The notes: generated by a model not told the origin, from the sequence alone. Counted from the stretch's first letter, positions 24,100 to 33,712 are shown. The stretch: DNA of 58,200 nucleotides from CAKSHC01 sp045631845 (GCA_045631845.1 JAZQVM010000067.1:1-58200), one strand, 5' to 3'. Numbers and translations: made by a program.

Positions 24100-25108
24100 A
24101 AACGATTATTCGGAAGGTTGCCATCCCCGCATCTTGGAGCGGCTGGTGCATACCAATTTCGATAAGCAGGTCGGCTATGGGTTTGACGACTACTGCGCCT
24201 CAGCCAAGAAAAAAATTGCCGCCGCCTGCCAAAAAGATGTGGATGTGTGGTTCCTGTCGGGCGGCACCCAAACCAATCGCATTGTCATATCGAACATGAT
24301 CGATTCATACCAATCGGTGGTAGCGGCCGACACCGGACATATCAATGTCCACGAAGCGGCGGCTATTGAAAGTGCCGGACGCAAGGTGCAGTTGTTGCCC
24401 CATGTGGACGGAAAACTGCCGGCCGAAAGCCTGAAACGGATGTTGGTGGACTTTTATGCCGACGATCATCACGACCATTGCCCCTTCCCCGGCATGGTAT
24501 ACATATCCCATCCCACCGAGTACGGCACCCTCTATTCCAAAGCGGAGCTGACGGCGCTGGCCAACGTCTGTCGGGAGTATGCCCTGCCCCTGTATATGGA
24601 CGGCGCGCGACTGGGCTATGCGCTTTCTTGCCCCGATTCTGACCTGACTCTGCCCGAGATTGCCGAACTTTGTGACGTGTTTTATATCGGTGGCACCAAG
24701 GTGGGCGCCCTGTGTGGCGAAGCGTTGGTCTTTACCAAAAATAATACTCCTTCTCACTTTCTGGCGAGAGTCAAGCAACAAGGCGGATTATTGGCCAAGG
24801 GTCGGTTGCTGGGTATCCAGTTTGATACGCTGTTCACCGACGGACTGTATGAGAAGTTGGGGGCGCATGCGATTACCATGGCGGCCAAATTACGGGGCAT
24901 TTTTGAGCAAAAAGGGTACGATTTTCATCTGAATTCGCCCACAAATCAGCTGTTTGTGGTGCTGAAAAATGAAAAAATGGAGCAATTACGCCCCTTTGTA
25001 CGCTTTAGTTTTTGGGAAAAGAAAGGGGAAACCCATTCGGTGGTGCGCTTTGCCACCAGCTGGGCTACCCAGGAAACAGACATCGATCAATTAGAGAAAT
25101 TATTATAA
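24086..25108 (+). CDS. ltaE: Low-specificity L-threonine aldolase family, PLP-dependent
   Basis: 340 residues of fold-type I PLP enzyme. FLSGGTQTNRIV and HINVHEAAAIESAGRKV mark the N-terminal half, YMDGARLGYAL the cofactor aspartate, and FYIGGTKVGALCGEAL the PLP lysine. It cleaves threonine or allo-threonine to glycine and acetaldehyde. ATG 24086 has AAGGAG 8 bases upstream and overlaps the peptidase stop. Confidence 0.9.
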   Translation: MLVFENDYSEGCHPRILERLVHTNFDKQVGYGFDDYCASAKKKIAAACQKDVDVWFLSGGTQTNRIVISNMIDSYQSVVAADTGHINVHEAAAIESAGRKVQLLPHVDGKLPAESLKRMLVDFYADDHHDHCPFPGMVYISHPTEYGTLYSKAELTALANVCREYALPLYMDGARLGYALSCPDSDLTLPEIAELCDVFYIGGTKVGALCGEALVFTKNNTPSHFLARVKQQGGLLAKGRLLGIQFDTLFTDGLYEKLGAHAITMAAKLRGIFEQKGYDFHLNSPTNQLFVVLKNEKMEQLRPFVRFSFWEKKGETHSVVRFATSWATQETDIDQLEKLL

Positions 25109-25123
25109 AAGGAGAATAGGATC

Positions 25124-25924
25124 ATGGGATTTTTAAGCGGAAAGACGGTTATCATCACCGGCGGCGGCCGTGCCGTATTGGCCAACGGTAAAGCCGGTAG
25201 TATTGGATACGGTATTGCAACGGCCTATGCCAAAGAGGGCGCAAACATTGTGATTACCGGCCGTAATGTAAAGAAATTAGAGGAAGCCAAGGAAGAGCTG
25301 GAGCGTCTGTACGAGGTGAAGGTATTGCCGGTGCAAGCCGATATCTCGGCCGGGGCCGACAATGCGGCCATTGCCGCCGATGTTGTGGCCAAAACGGTAG
25401 AAGCCTTTGGCGGCGTGGATGTGTTGATCAACAATGCCCAGGCGTCGGCTTCCGGTGTGACCATTGCCGATCATACGGTAGAGCAGTTCGATCTGGCCAT
25501 CTATTCGGGACTGTATGCCACATTCCATTATATGCAGGCCTGCTATCCTTACCTCAAGGAGAGCAAGGGCACGGTTATCAACTTTGCGTCGGGCGCCGGC
25601 TTGTTCGGCAACTATGGCCAATGTTCTTATGCCGCCGCCAAGGAGGGCATCCGCGGCATGACCCGTGTGGCCGCTTCCGAGTGGAGTAAGGACGGCATCA
25701 ATGTCAATGTCATTTGCCCGCTGGCATGGACGGCACAGTTGGAAAACTTCAAAAATGCCTATCCCGATGCCTTTGATAAGAATGTGCACACCCCGCCGAT
25801 GGGCTACTTCGGCGACCCCGAAACCGATATCGGCCGTGCTTGTGTCAGCCTGGCTCATCCCGATTTCAAATATATGACCGGTGAAACCCTGACATTCGAA
25901 GGCGGACTGGGCTTGCGTCCGTAA
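25124..25924 (+). CDS. SDR family NAD(P)-dependent oxidoreductase
   Basis: 266 residues. The Rossmann opening is TVIITGGGRAVLANGKAGSI followed by GYGIATAYA, so the glycine-rich loop carries about eight extra residues compared with a standard TGxxxGIG. NNAQAS, the INFASGAG serine region and SYAAAKEG (YxxxK) complete the short-chain dehydrogenase core. The substrate is unknown. AAAGGAGA precedes ATG 25124, and the gene probably belongs to the 22927-28463 run. Confidence 0.88.
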   Translation: MGFLSGKTVIITGGGRAVLANGKAGSIGYGIATAYAKEGANIVITGRNVKKLEEAKEELERLYEVKVLPVQADISAGADNAAIAADVVAKTVEAFGGVDVLINNAQASASGVTIADHTVEQFDLAIYSGLYATFHYMQACYPYLKESKGTVINFASGAGLFGNYGQCSYAAAKEGIRGMTRVAASEWSKDGINVNVICPLAWTAQLENFKNAYPDAFDKNVHTPPMGYFGDPETDIGRACVSLAHPDFKYMTGETLTFEGGLGLRP

Positions 25925-25945
25925 TTTTATCAATAAGAGGATAGC

Positions 25946-27211
25946 ATGGAATTTTGCGTATTAACAAAAGAAGAATATCGCGCCTTTTTTAATGAGCATC
26001 CGCAGGCATCCTTTATGCAGTCGGTGGAACTGTCGGAGTTAAAAGAGGAATATGGCAGCAAGCCGCACTTTGTCGGGGTTAAGCAGGACGGCAAAACCGT
26101 GGCTGCCTCGCTGGTGTTGGAAGACCGAGCGGTGCTCGGACAAAAGGAGTTCTATGCGCCCAGAGGCTTGCTGGTGGACTACCACGATCGGGAACTTCTT
26201 GGCTTCTTTGTTAAGGAGTTACGCTCCTATATTCACAAACAGGGCGGTTTTATGCTGACTATTGATCCGAATGTCCTCTATCGGGTGCGCACGCCCGAAG
26301 GGGAAATCATCCCCGAAAACGGAGCGGATGATGAGTCGGTTCACAATCTGTTGGACTTAGGCTTCCGCCATTTTGGATTTAATATTTATCTGGATGCCCG
26401 TCAGGTGCGCTGGTGCTGCCATCTGCCGCTGGATGAGGATTATGAAACCAAAAAGGCCAAATTCTCCAAACAGACCCGCAAAAATATCAACTCCTGCATC
26501 AAAAAAGGTTTGATGGTGCGTGAGGGAACGATCGAGGATCTGGATGTTATGGCCGAGATCTTTGAAACAACGGCCAAAAGGCGAGATTTTTTCAGCCGCT
26601 CATTGGACTATTATCAGAAGATGTATCGGCACATGAAGGATCTGATGACCATCTATATCGCCTATTTGGATCCGGAAGTCTACTATGAGCATACCGCTCA
26701 ACTTCTCAAATCGGCAACTGTCGATATGACAACGGCCGAGGAAAGAATAGCTCGTCAGGTGACGGGGGAAAAGTCGGTTCGTGCGCTGGCGTTGGCTCGG
26801 GAGCAGGTGGAAAAATACACAAAGGAACTGGCCAAGGCCGAGCAATTCAGAAAGGATTATCCGCAAGGCAAGGCGATCGGCTGTTTATTGTCTTTGCGTA
26901 GCGGCAATGAGTACCTGACCTTGACCAGCGGGGTGTTGATGGAGTATCGGCAGTTTACCCCCAAGTATCTGATGTATGAGCATCACATTAAGGAAGCCTA
27001 TAAAGAGGGCTTTTCATATTGTAATTTCTACGGCATTGCGGGTGATTTCAATCCCGACAATGAGTATTACGGAATCTACGAGTTTAAGAAGGGCTTTCGC
27101 GCCAATGTTACCGAGTATATCGGTCAGTTCGAATTGCCGACCGGCGGATTTTACCATGTCTACCGGTTTGTAAAAAAGGTCAAGGGGTTATTGCATCATG
27201 GGACTCATTGA
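25946..27211 (+). CDS. FemA/FemB-type peptidoglycan bridge aminoacyltransferase
   Basis: 421 residues, full Fem length. Two GNAT-like subdomains (opening FCVLTKEEYRAFFNEHP, FYAPRGLLVDY; closing YCNFYGIAGDFNPDNEYYGI, YEFKKGFRANVTEYIGQFEL) flank a charged coiled-coil arm at about 245-315 (TAEERIARQVTGE). It transfers an amino acid from aminoacyl-tRNA to the lipid II stem peptide. It is followed by a paralogue overlapping by 14 bases; tandem Fem ligases usually add successive bridge residues. Confidence 0.92.
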   Translation: MEFCVLTKEEYRAFFNEHPQASFMQSVELSELKEEYGSKPHFVGVKQDGKTVAASLVLEDRAVLGQKEFYAPRGLLVDYHDRELLGFFVKELRSYIHKQGGFMLTIDPNVLYRVRTPEGEIIPENGADDESVHNLLDLGFRHFGFNIYLDARQVRWCCHLPLDEDYETKKAKFSKQTRKNINSCIKKGLMVREGTIEDLDVMAEIFETTAKRRDFFSRSLDYYQKMYRHMKDLMTIYIAYLDPEVYYEHTAQLLKSATVDMTTAEERIARQVTGEKSVRALALAREQVEKYTKELAKAEQFRKDYPQGKAIGCLLSLRSGNEYLTLTSGVLMEYRQFTPKYLMYEHHIKEAYKEGFSYCNFYGIAGDFNPDNEYYGIYEFKKGFRANVTEYIGQFELPTGGFYHVYRFVKKVKGLLHHGTH

Positions 27212-28463
27212 ACTGGAAAAACAGGAATTTCTCTCATTTTCCAAAAATCATCCTTTGGCACTGTTCTTTCAGTCGCCCGAGTGGATCGAAGTCAAGAAGA
27301 CCAACGGTTGGTGGGGCAAAATGCTGGGGATGAAGGAAAACGGAGCGGTGGTGGCGGCTACTGTCGTGTTGTTTAAGCGGGTAGCCGGTATTGGTGTCAC
27401 CTTTGCCTACGCTCCCCGTGGATACCTGCTGGACTATACGGATTTTGAATTGCTGGAGCGGTTTACGGCCGCCATCCAAGATTACATGAAACAGGCGGGG
27501 GTGGCCTTCCTAAAGGTCAATCCCTATGTGGATTATCAGGTGCGGGACGAGGACGGAAAGATTGCTCGCGATACGGCTAATCTTACATTGATGGCTAAAA
27601 TGAAAGATCTGGGATATCGCCATCAGGGCTTCTATGTGGATATGCACGACAAGAAGGATTTAGAGCCGCGGTGGCTTTCCGTGCTTGATCTGAAAGGGAA
27701 GACGATGGAAGACATCTACAAGGGGATGCGAAGCGGAACCAAGTGGGGAGTCAACAACAGCCGCAAGAACTTTCTCACCGTCATTGAAGCCGACGAGAGC
27801 AATATGGATGTGTTCAAGCAGTTGATGCAGCACACAGCCGACCGCAGAGGCTTTATTGATCGACCCTTGTCGTATTATCAGGAAATGTTCTCAGTTTTGA
27901 ATCGGGAGCAGGCGGTCAAGGTTCTCTATGTGCAGATTGATTTTGAAGCGTTGTTTGCTCACACCCATGAGAGATTTGAGAAGAATCGGGAGCGGCTGGA
28001 GAAGATCTCGGATAATCCCAAGAAGGCACGAGAGGTAGCCGAGATCACATCAGAGCAGGCCAGCTTAGAAAAGCGGTTGGTTGCGCTGGAGCAGGATATT
28101 CAAGAGCATGGTAGCAAGAAGATCATTGCGGGCGGCTGGTACATGCTGTACGGCAGTGAGGTCGTGTATTTGTTTGGGGCCAGCTATAAGCCCTTTATGC
28201 GATACAATGCCCAGTATCTTTTGCAGTATGAGATGATTGAGTATGCTTTGACACATGGGTACAAGCGGTTCAATTTTTACGGTATTGACGGCAACTTCTC
28301 TCCGGAGTCGCCCAACTTCGGTCTATTTGATTTCAAGCGGGGTTTTGGGGCGACGGTGCATGAACTGGTCGGAGAATTTGATCTGGTCATCAGCAAACCT
28401 AAGTTTTTGTTGTATCGAGCAGCCTATAAGAGCTTCAATCTGTTACGGAAATTACGCAAATAA
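27198..28463 (+). CDS. Second FemA/FemB-type aminoacyltransferase
   Basis: 421 residues, same architecture as the preceding gene: FSKNHPLALFFQSPEWIEVK at the start, TFAYAPRGYLLDYTDFELLE, a coiled-coil arm (FEKNRERLEKISDNPKKARE) and the closing FNFYGIDGNFSPESPNFGLF. It probably extends the same interpeptide bridge. Amino acid choice cannot be read from sequence. Confidence 0.92.
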   Translation: MGLIELEKQEFLSFSKNHPLALFFQSPEWIEVKKTNGWWGKMLGMKENGAVVAATVVLFKRVAGIGVTFAYAPRGYLLDYTDFELLERFTAAIQDYMKQAGVAFLKVNPYVDYQVRDEDGKIARDTANLTLMAKMKDLGYRHQGFYVDMHDKKDLEPRWLSVLDLKGKTMEDIYKGMRSGTKWGVNNSRKNFLTVIEADESNMDVFKQLMQHTADRRGFIDRPLSYYQEMFSVLNREQAVKVLYVQIDFEALFAHTHERFEKNRERLEKISDNPKKAREVAEITSEQASLEKRLVALEQDIQEHGSKKIIAGGWYMLYGSEVVYLFGASYKPFMRYNAQYLLQYEMIEYALTHGYKRFNFYGIDGNFSPESPNFGLFDFKRGFGATVHELVGEFDLVISKPKFLLYRAAYKSFNLLRKLRK

Positions 28464-28464
28464 G

Positions 28465-28498
28465 AAAAACCCGCATCTATATCAGATGCGGGTTTTTT
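28465..28498. terminator. Terminator after fem pair
   Basis: AACCCGCATCT (28468-28478) / AGATGCGGGTT (28484-28494), 11 bp, followed by a T run; A-rich on the other side, so it can also end the convergent 28497 gene. Confidence 0.85.
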
Positions 28499-29294
28499 AT
28501 TGGGCTTGACAGAGCGGCAGGCGGGAATCCATTTCTATAATGGCCGTGCTTTGTCCATTGGACACGCGTGGAAGATCGGCGAAAAAGGAGAAATCACTAT
28601 CGGGCGCAACCGATTGAATGTGGGTAATTACCTGTCCGGTCACAGCGGCGACGGTGCGTAGCTTCGTATCGTAATTATGCCCTTGCACCTGCAGTAAGCG
28701 TTTGCCGGCGGCAGGGATAGCCACGATCTCGCTATGTAAAAACACCCGATGGGTTGAATTTTGGAAAGAGGCAAGGGCGTTCATATCGTGAGCCAGTTTT
28801 GACCAAACATCGCCTGCCAACAAAGAGGGAGTGAGGTCGGCATGGTGGCGAATGAGAAAACTGCCGCCGGCTTCGTCGGGCAGGGCGACTTTAAGCGTGG
28901 TTTTTAAGGCGGTACGGAAGATCAAAGGGTTTGGCGTGCAAACATGGCGACCGAGTTTAACCTTGATAGCCAGATCCAATTTCCCTTTTTTAATCTGCGC
29001 TGCCATGTGGCGCATGGGTAGGTCCTGTCCGTCCTTTTGGCCATGGATGCCGACCAGTGAGCCGATGCGCAGGGGAAATATGGTGCCGGAGGGACGATCA
29101 AAGAGCATCAGTAGGCAGGGTTCATGGTTACCGCCGGCGATGGCATTGAGGGCGGAGGCGTGGCGGGAGAGCAGTTTGGCGGGACCGGAAACGGTATAGA
29201 AATAGCGGCAGATCTCGCCCTCGGGATCGGCCAAAGTCTGTAATAATTGTATGCGATTGGGTTCACTTTCGGTGCCGATAAAGAGATAAAGCAT
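28497..29294 (-). CDS. Hypothetical protein, 265 aa
   Basis: Not recognised. Soluble, with no signal peptide (MLYLFIGTESEPNRIQLLQT). It has Gly/His-rich stretches (NAIAGGNHEPCLLMLFDRPS, RIGSLVGIHGQKDG) and a Ser/Asp end. GAGG precedes ATG 29294, and the frame is convergent with the fem pair. Continuous length and a plausible start support a real gene; no catalytic pattern is evident. Confidence 0.55.
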   Translation of the reverse strand: MLYLFIGTESEPNRIQLLQTLADPEGEICRYFYTVSGPAKLLSRHASALNAIAGGNHEPCLLMLFDRPSGTIFPLRIGSLVGIHGQKDGQDLPMRHMAAQIKKGKLDLAIKVKLGRHVCTPNPLIFRTALKTTLKVALPDEAGGSFLIRHHADLTPSLLAGDVWSKLAHDMNALASFQNSTHRVFLHSEIVAIPAAGKRLLQVQGHNYDTKLRTVAAVTGQVITHIQSVAPDSDFSFFADLPRVSNGQSTAIIEMDSRLPLCQAQ

Positions 29295-29508
29295 GATAAT
29301 TTTCCTCAGTCAAAAAATCGAGAAACATTCCTTAAAACGGGGAAAAGGTAACAAAATTGTCACTTTTCTGTGTAAAACTCAGTGGAAAGTGTGGAAAAAT
29401 CGGAATATTTCCTATTGATATTTTAGCAGAGAATGGCTTGTAATGCAATGAAGAATATGGTATGGTATGTATAGAAATATTAAAAAGTTTGCAGGAGGAT
29501 CTGATGCT

Positions 29509-29997
29509 ATGAAGCGGACCGATTACATGAATTGGGATGAATATTTTATGGGTGTGGCGCTGTTGGCCGCCCGTCGTTCCAAGGATCCCAGCACGCAGGT
29601 AGGTGCCTGCATTGTCGATGACAACAACATCATCCTTTCTACGGGATATAACGGATTTCCCTACGGATGTTCCGATGATGTGTTCCCGTGGGGGCGCTCG
29701 GGTGAGATGAATGACACCAAATATCCCTATGTGGTGCATGCGGAACTCAATGCGATTCTCAATGCGCAGGGTCGCTCGTTGCGCGGAGCTCGTATTTATG
29801 TTGCTCTTTTCCCGTGCAATGAGTGTGCAAAGGCCATTATCCAGTCGGGGATTCGGGAGGTTATCTATCTGTCGGACAAGTATGCGACGACTGATTCCAC
29901 CATGGCTTCCAAGCGGATGCTGGAGGCGGCAGGGGTGAAACTGACACCCTTTATCTCGGAGCATAAAGAAATAGTCCTCTCCTTTGAGGTAGAGTAA
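29509..29997 (+). CDS. dCMP deaminase family protein
   Basis: 162 residues. The zinc site is VVHAELNAIL (HAE) and FPCNECAKAI (PCxxC), with the RRSKDPSTQVGACIV opening of deoxycytidylate deaminases (ComE operon type). It deaminates dCMP to dUMP for dTTP synthesis. ATG 29509 follows AGGAGG by about 11 bases. The stop codon overlaps the start of the next gene by one base. Confidence 0.92.
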   Translation: MKRTDYMNWDEYFMGVALLAARRSKDPSTQVGACIVDDNNIILSTGYNGFPYGCSDDVFPWGRSGEMNDTKYPYVVHAELNAILNAQGRSLRGARIYVALFPCNECAKAIIQSGIREVIYLSDKYATTDSTMASKRMLEAAGVKLTPFISEHKEIVLSFEVE

Positions 29998-30716
29998 TGC
30001 ATTACGAGCAGGGCGTCTTCTATATGGATGGGTTGCCCCGATCGGCAACGCATGCGTTAGTGACGGCCAAACAGGCGACCGATTACATTGTAGCACACGG
30101 CATGGTACCCTTTTTCACGGGGGACATAGCGGGATTATCGATAGAGGAGAACACCTATCGGGATGACTGGTGGTGTGAGGATTCGGTGCGTGACCCGTGG
30201 GAGTGGCGTAAGGTGTTAGCCAATGAGGGGCGTGTGGTATACGGGAAGTTTTTTAGCGGTAAGGCCGGATTCATGGACATCGATTTGTTCCCGTTGTTGT
30301 GCGCTTATCGGAGAGATGGCTATGATTTTGAGACCTTATATGAGTTGGGTCAGGTATCTCAGCGAGAGCGTGCGGTTATGGATGCGGTAGGCTGGGAAGT
30401 GCGGCATAATGCCGAGATCCGCAAACGTGCGGGATTTGGCAAGAATGGATACAAGGGCTATGAGAATACTACGGTAAAGTTGCAGGATAAGACCTACTTA
30501 GTTATTCGAAAGTTTCAGCAACGGCTCAACAAGCAGGGGCAGCCTTATGGATGGTCGGTGGCACACCTGTCCAGACCGGAGGCTTGTTTCGGCGAAGATT
30601 TTATAAAAAGTGAATATGCCTTATCTCGGGAACAGGCCAAGGCACGGTTGATGCAGGCCTTGATTGAGCGCAATCCCCAAATCTCGGTGGCGGCGTTGGA
30701 GAAAATGCTGGCATAA
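29997..30716 (+). CDS. AlkZ-related protein
   Basis: 239 residues. EDSVRDPWEWRKVLANEG, VVYGKFFSGKAGF, YRRDGYDFETLYELG and LSRPEACFGEDF match the AlkZ-related family, proteins related to the YcaQ/AlkZ DNA glycosylases but lacking a described function of their own. It is coupled to the dCMP deaminase gene (stop and start share a base), which hints at nucleotide or DNA metabolism. Confidence 0.75.
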   Translation: MHYEQGVFYMDGLPRSATHALVTAKQATDYIVAHGMVPFFTGDIAGLSIEENTYRDDWWCEDSVRDPWEWRKVLANEGRVVYGKFFSGKAGFMDIDLFPLLCAYRRDGYDFETLYELGQVSQRERAVMDAVGWEVRHNAEIRKRAGFGKNGYKGYENTTVKLQDKTYLVIRKFQQRLNKQGQPYGWSVAHLSRPEACFGEDFIKSEYALSREQAKARLMQALIERNPQISVAALEKMLA

Positions 30717-30736
30717 GGAAAACCTTTCAAATGGTA

Positions 30737-30764
30737 TTGCAATTTGGGGCAGATGTGATATACT
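30737..30764 (+). promoter_or_regulatory. ppa promoter
   Basis: TTGCAA (30737-30742), 16 bp, extended -10 TGATATACT (hexamer 30759-30764). Confidence 0.65.
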
Positions 30765-30794
30765 GGAAACACAAACAGAGTAAGGAGAAACGGT

Positions 30795-31325
30795 ATGAAT
30801 ATCTGGCATGATATGAGTCCGAAACGCATTACGCCCGATGATTTCATTGCCATTGTGGAGATCGAGAAGGGCAGTAAGTGTAAGTACGAGCTGGATAAGG
30901 AAACGGGCATGCTGATGTTGGATCGCATCCTGTATACATCAACCCACTATCCGGCAAACTATGGATTGATTCCCCGCACCTATGCCGATGACCTGGATCC
31001 GTTGGATGTATTGATCTTAAGTTCGGAGGCAATTTTGCCGCACACCGAGGTGCGATGTTATCCGATCGGGGTGATCTCGATGCTGGATAACGGGCGCAGC
31101 GATGAAAAGATCATTGCCATTCCCTTTAATGATCCGTCTTATAACACCTACAACGATATTTCCGAGTTGCCTTCTCATATTTTTGAGGAGATGCGCCATT
31201 TCTTCAGTGTATACAAGACGCTGGAGGATAAGGAAACGACGGTGGATGAGATCCACGGCGCTTTAGAAGCGAAGAAGATCATAGCGGCGGCTATCAACAG
31301 TTACGTTGAGAATTATTGCAAATAA
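30795..31325 (+). CDS. ppa: Family I inorganic pyrophosphatase
   Basis: 176 residues. KCKYELDKETGML, HYPANYGLIPRTYADDLDPL with the D-x-D-P-x-D metal site, and the later DVLILSSE strand define soluble family I PPase. It hydrolyses PPi to drive biosynthesis. Single gene with own promoter and terminator. Confidence 0.95.
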   Translation: MNIWHDMSPKRITPDDFIAIVEIEKGSKCKYELDKETGMLMLDRILYTSTHYPANYGLIPRTYADDLDPLDVLILSSEAILPHTEVRCYPIGVISMLDNGRSDEKIIAIPFNDPSYNTYNDISELPSHIFEEMRHFFSVYKTLEDKETTVDEIHGALEAKKIIAAAINSYVENYCK

Positions 31326-31331
31326 TGTCGG

Positions 31332-31368
31332 TGAGGAACTGCAAAAAGAGCAGTTCCTCATTGATTTT
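31332..31368 (+). terminator. Terminator after ppa
   Basis: tgaggaactgc (31332-31342) / gcagttcctca (31350-31360), 11 bp, then ttgattttt. Confidence 0.8.
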
Positions 31369-31388
31369 TCATAAAAAAGGAGTATAAT
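31361..31388 (+). promoter_or_regulatory. AEC carrier promoter
   Basis: TTGATT (31361-31366) in the tail of the ppa terminator, 16 bp, TATAAT (31383-31388). Confidence 0.6.
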
Positions 31389-31419
31389 GTAGAAAGAAAG
31401 ATCGAGGAAGGAAAATCTC

Positions 31420-32364
31420 ATGGAAATTTTAACGGCAACAATGGAACAGATGGCCTTTTTATTTTGTCTGATCGCTCTTGGTGTGATTTTAGCCAAAGTC
31501 AAGGCGATTCCGGCGGGGACGGCGGCTGTATTGGGTAAATTGGAGAACAATTTGCTGATTCCGGCGCTGGTGCTTTACACCTTTGCTACCAACTTTACCA
31601 CCGAGAAACTGGCTTCGGCCGGCAAGCTATTCCTGCTTGGACTTGGCATTTCGATGGTCATGTGTGTGGTGGGCTGGGCATTAGCCCGTCTTTTTGACAA
31701 GGATGAAACGGTGCGAGCGGCCTATACCTACGGATTGGCCTTTGCTAATTTCAGCTATATGGGCAATGCGGTAGCGGCGGCGGTCTTCCCTGAATTTTTC
31801 TTGGATTACCTGATCTTTACCCTGCCAATGTGGATTATGATCTATGTATGGGGTGTGCCCTATGTGCTGGTGCCTCGGCAGGAGGGAAAGCGCACGGTCG
31901 GTAGCAGTTTGAAGGCTCTGATCAATCCCATGATGATCTGCATGATCGTGGGCATGATCATCGGTCTGACGGGCTGGCAGATGCCCGGATTTTTGGACAA
32001 GACGGTGGCAACGGTGAAGGATTGTATGTCGCCCGTGGCCATGCTTTTAACCGGCATTACAGTGGCGGGCATGAACATTAAGAAGATACTCTCCATGTGG
32101 AGTGTATATGTCGTAACGTTTATTCGATTGATTGCCATTCCGTTGGTCTTCCTTGGGATCTTTATGCTGGTGCCGAGTGATCGCTCCTTGGTGATTTGTT
32201 GTACCTGCGCTATGGCCATGCCGCTGGGGCTTAATGCCGTGGTGGTGCCGGCGGCGTACGGCAAGGACACCTCGGTAGCGGCAGGGATATCGATTATTTC
32301 GCATGTTATCTCTTGCGCAACCATTCCGTTGATGTTTTATTTGATGATGAACTGGGTGCTGTAG
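31420..32364 (+). CDS. AEC family transporter
   Basis: A 314-residue membrane carrier of the auxin efflux carrier family with about ten helices in two five-helix repeats: GVILAKVKAIPAGTAAVLGK, NNLLIPALVLYTFATNF, GNAVAAAVFPEFF and the second repeat CMSPVAMLLTGITVAGM. Members export or import small organic acids. GAGGAAGG precedes the ATG. Confidence 0.88.
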   Translation: MEILTATMEQMAFLFCLIALGVILAKVKAIPAGTAAVLGKLENNLLIPALVLYTFATNFTTEKLASAGKLFLLGLGISMVMCVVGWALARLFDKDETVRAAYTYGLAFANFSYMGNAVAAAVFPEFFLDYLIFTLPMWIMIYVWGVPYVLVPRQEGKRTVGSSLKALINPMMICMIVGMIIGLTGWQMPGFLDKTVATVKDCMSPVAMLLTGITVAGMNIKKILSMWSVYVVTFIRLIAIPLVFLGIFMLVPSDRSLVICCTCAMAMPLGLNAVVVPAAYGKDTSVAAGISIISHVISCATIPLMFYLMMNWVL

Positions 32365-32452
32365 TTCCAGACAAGAGAACCGGTTTTCTACCGCTCGACA
32401 CAGGTGCAGGTCACGCCTACGCTTGAGCAAGCAATTTAAGAAAAAGATGCAC

Positions 32453-32485
32453 AAAACCCCACACGTGAAAACATGTGGGGTTTTT
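32453..32485 (+). terminator. Terminator after AEC carrier
   Basis: AAAACCCCACA (32453-32463) / TGTGGGGTTTT (32474-32484), 11 bp plus T run; convergent with the CDF gene stop at 32513. Confidence 0.75.
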
Positions 32486-32512
32486 CATGAAAGAAAAAAG
32501 AGGGTATTCGTT

Positions 32513-33685
32513 TTAATGGCCGGAATAATCACGGTCAATGTGAATCACGCAGAACAAAGACGGGTCTTGCTCAGATACGGCTTGGCAGACATGGTTGCGA
32601 ATCTCGGCATCGGATGCCTTAACCGAAAAGGGAACGACAATATCAAAAATAAGATTGGTGTGGGTTGGCCCTTGCACCACGCGAAAATCGTGAAAGGACA
32701 AGGGCATATTTAGCGTGTTGAGCACATCGGACACCATACGGCGCAGTGCATCGGTCTGCTCATCGTCGGTGGTGATGGGGTCCATGTGAATGACGGCTTC
32801 GATGTTGAGTTCTTGACCCAGTTGTTTTTCAATATTATCAATGGCGTCATGCAACAGGAGAATATCGCCCTTGGCATCTACTTCGGCATGGAGGGAAGCC
32901 ATGCAACGACCGGGGCCGTAGTCGTGCACGATCAGATCGTGGATACCCAGCACTTCCTCGTGAGCCATAACCAATTCTTCGATTTGGGAAACAAATTCAG
33001 GCTCGGGCGGTTGTCCCAGTAAGGGAGCGATCGTTTCCTTGGCGGCCTTAAACCCGCTAAAGAGGATAAAGAGCGAAACCAAAGCGCCCGTCCAGCCGTC
33101 CAAGGGCAGACCGGACAGAGCACCGATAACGGTCGCCGCCAGAACAACAGCGGTGGACAGACAATCGCTGATGCAGTCGGTCGCCGTGGCCATCATGGCA
33201 TCACTGTGAATCTGCGTGGCGATCTGACGGTTATAGAAGAACATATATAACTTAATCAGAATGGAAGCGCACAAAATGATAATCGAAAGCAGATCAAGAG
33301 TGGCCGTAGAGGGATGGATAATCTTTTCTATCGAACCGGTGAGCAGTTCAACGCCAGCCAGCAGGATAAGCAAGGATACGGCAAGTCCTGTGAGATACTC
33401 AATGCGGCCGTGGCCGTATGGATGTTCACGGTCAGGCTTTTGCGCCGAAAGTTTAAAGCCGATGAGGGTAATAATGGAAGAGCCGGCATCAGACAGGTTG
33501 TTAAAGGCATCGGCCGTGACGGCAATTGAGCCGGTTAAGGTACCGGCTAGGAATTTTCCGGCAAAAAGCAGGAGATTCAAAGCCATACCCAACCCGCCGC
33601 ACAGGGTACCATAGGCCGTACGAACGTTGGGTGCGTTGTAATTTTTATGATCACGAATCAGCCATTTGGCCAGAAGATTTACCAT
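32513..33685 (-). CDS. CDF family cation efflux protein
   Basis: 390 residues. The membrane part has ADAFNNLSDAGSSIITLIG (DxxxD metal site in TM2) and REHPYGHGRIEYLTGL, with the second site LIMMATATDCISD-type region in TM5. A C-terminal cytoplasmic domain is longer than usual (about 190 residues). It exports divalent metals such as Zn, Mn or Fe using protons. ATG 33685 is chosen since AAGGCGG lies upstream and the earlier in-frame codons lie in the promoter. Confidence 0.9.
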   Translation of the reverse strand: MVNLLAKWLIRDHKNYNAPNVRTAYGTLCGGLGMALNLLLFAGKFLAGTLTGSIAVTADAFNNLSDAGSSIITLIGFKLSAQKPDREHPYGHGRIEYLTGLAVSLLILLAGVELLTGSIEKIIHPSTATLDLLSIIILCASILIKLYMFFYNRQIATQIHSDAMMATATDCISDCLSTAVVLAATVIGALSGLPLDGWTGALVSLFILFSGFKAAKETIAPLLGQPPEPEFVSQIEELVMAHEEVLGIHDLIVHDYGPGRCMASLHAEVDAKGDILLLHDAIDNIEKQLGQELNIEAVIHMDPITTDDEQTDALRRMVSDVLNTLNMPLSFHDFRVVQGPTHTNLIFDIVVPFSVKASDAEIRNHVCQAVSEQDPSLFCVIHIDRDYSGH

Positions 33686-33712
33686 AATTTTACCGCCTTT
33701 TTGTTTGAGTAT

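Noticed and set aside
29332..30096. 254-codon minus-strand frame opposite dCMP deaminase
   Set aside because: It covers the deaminase and its promoter region; no start signal or recognisable domain.
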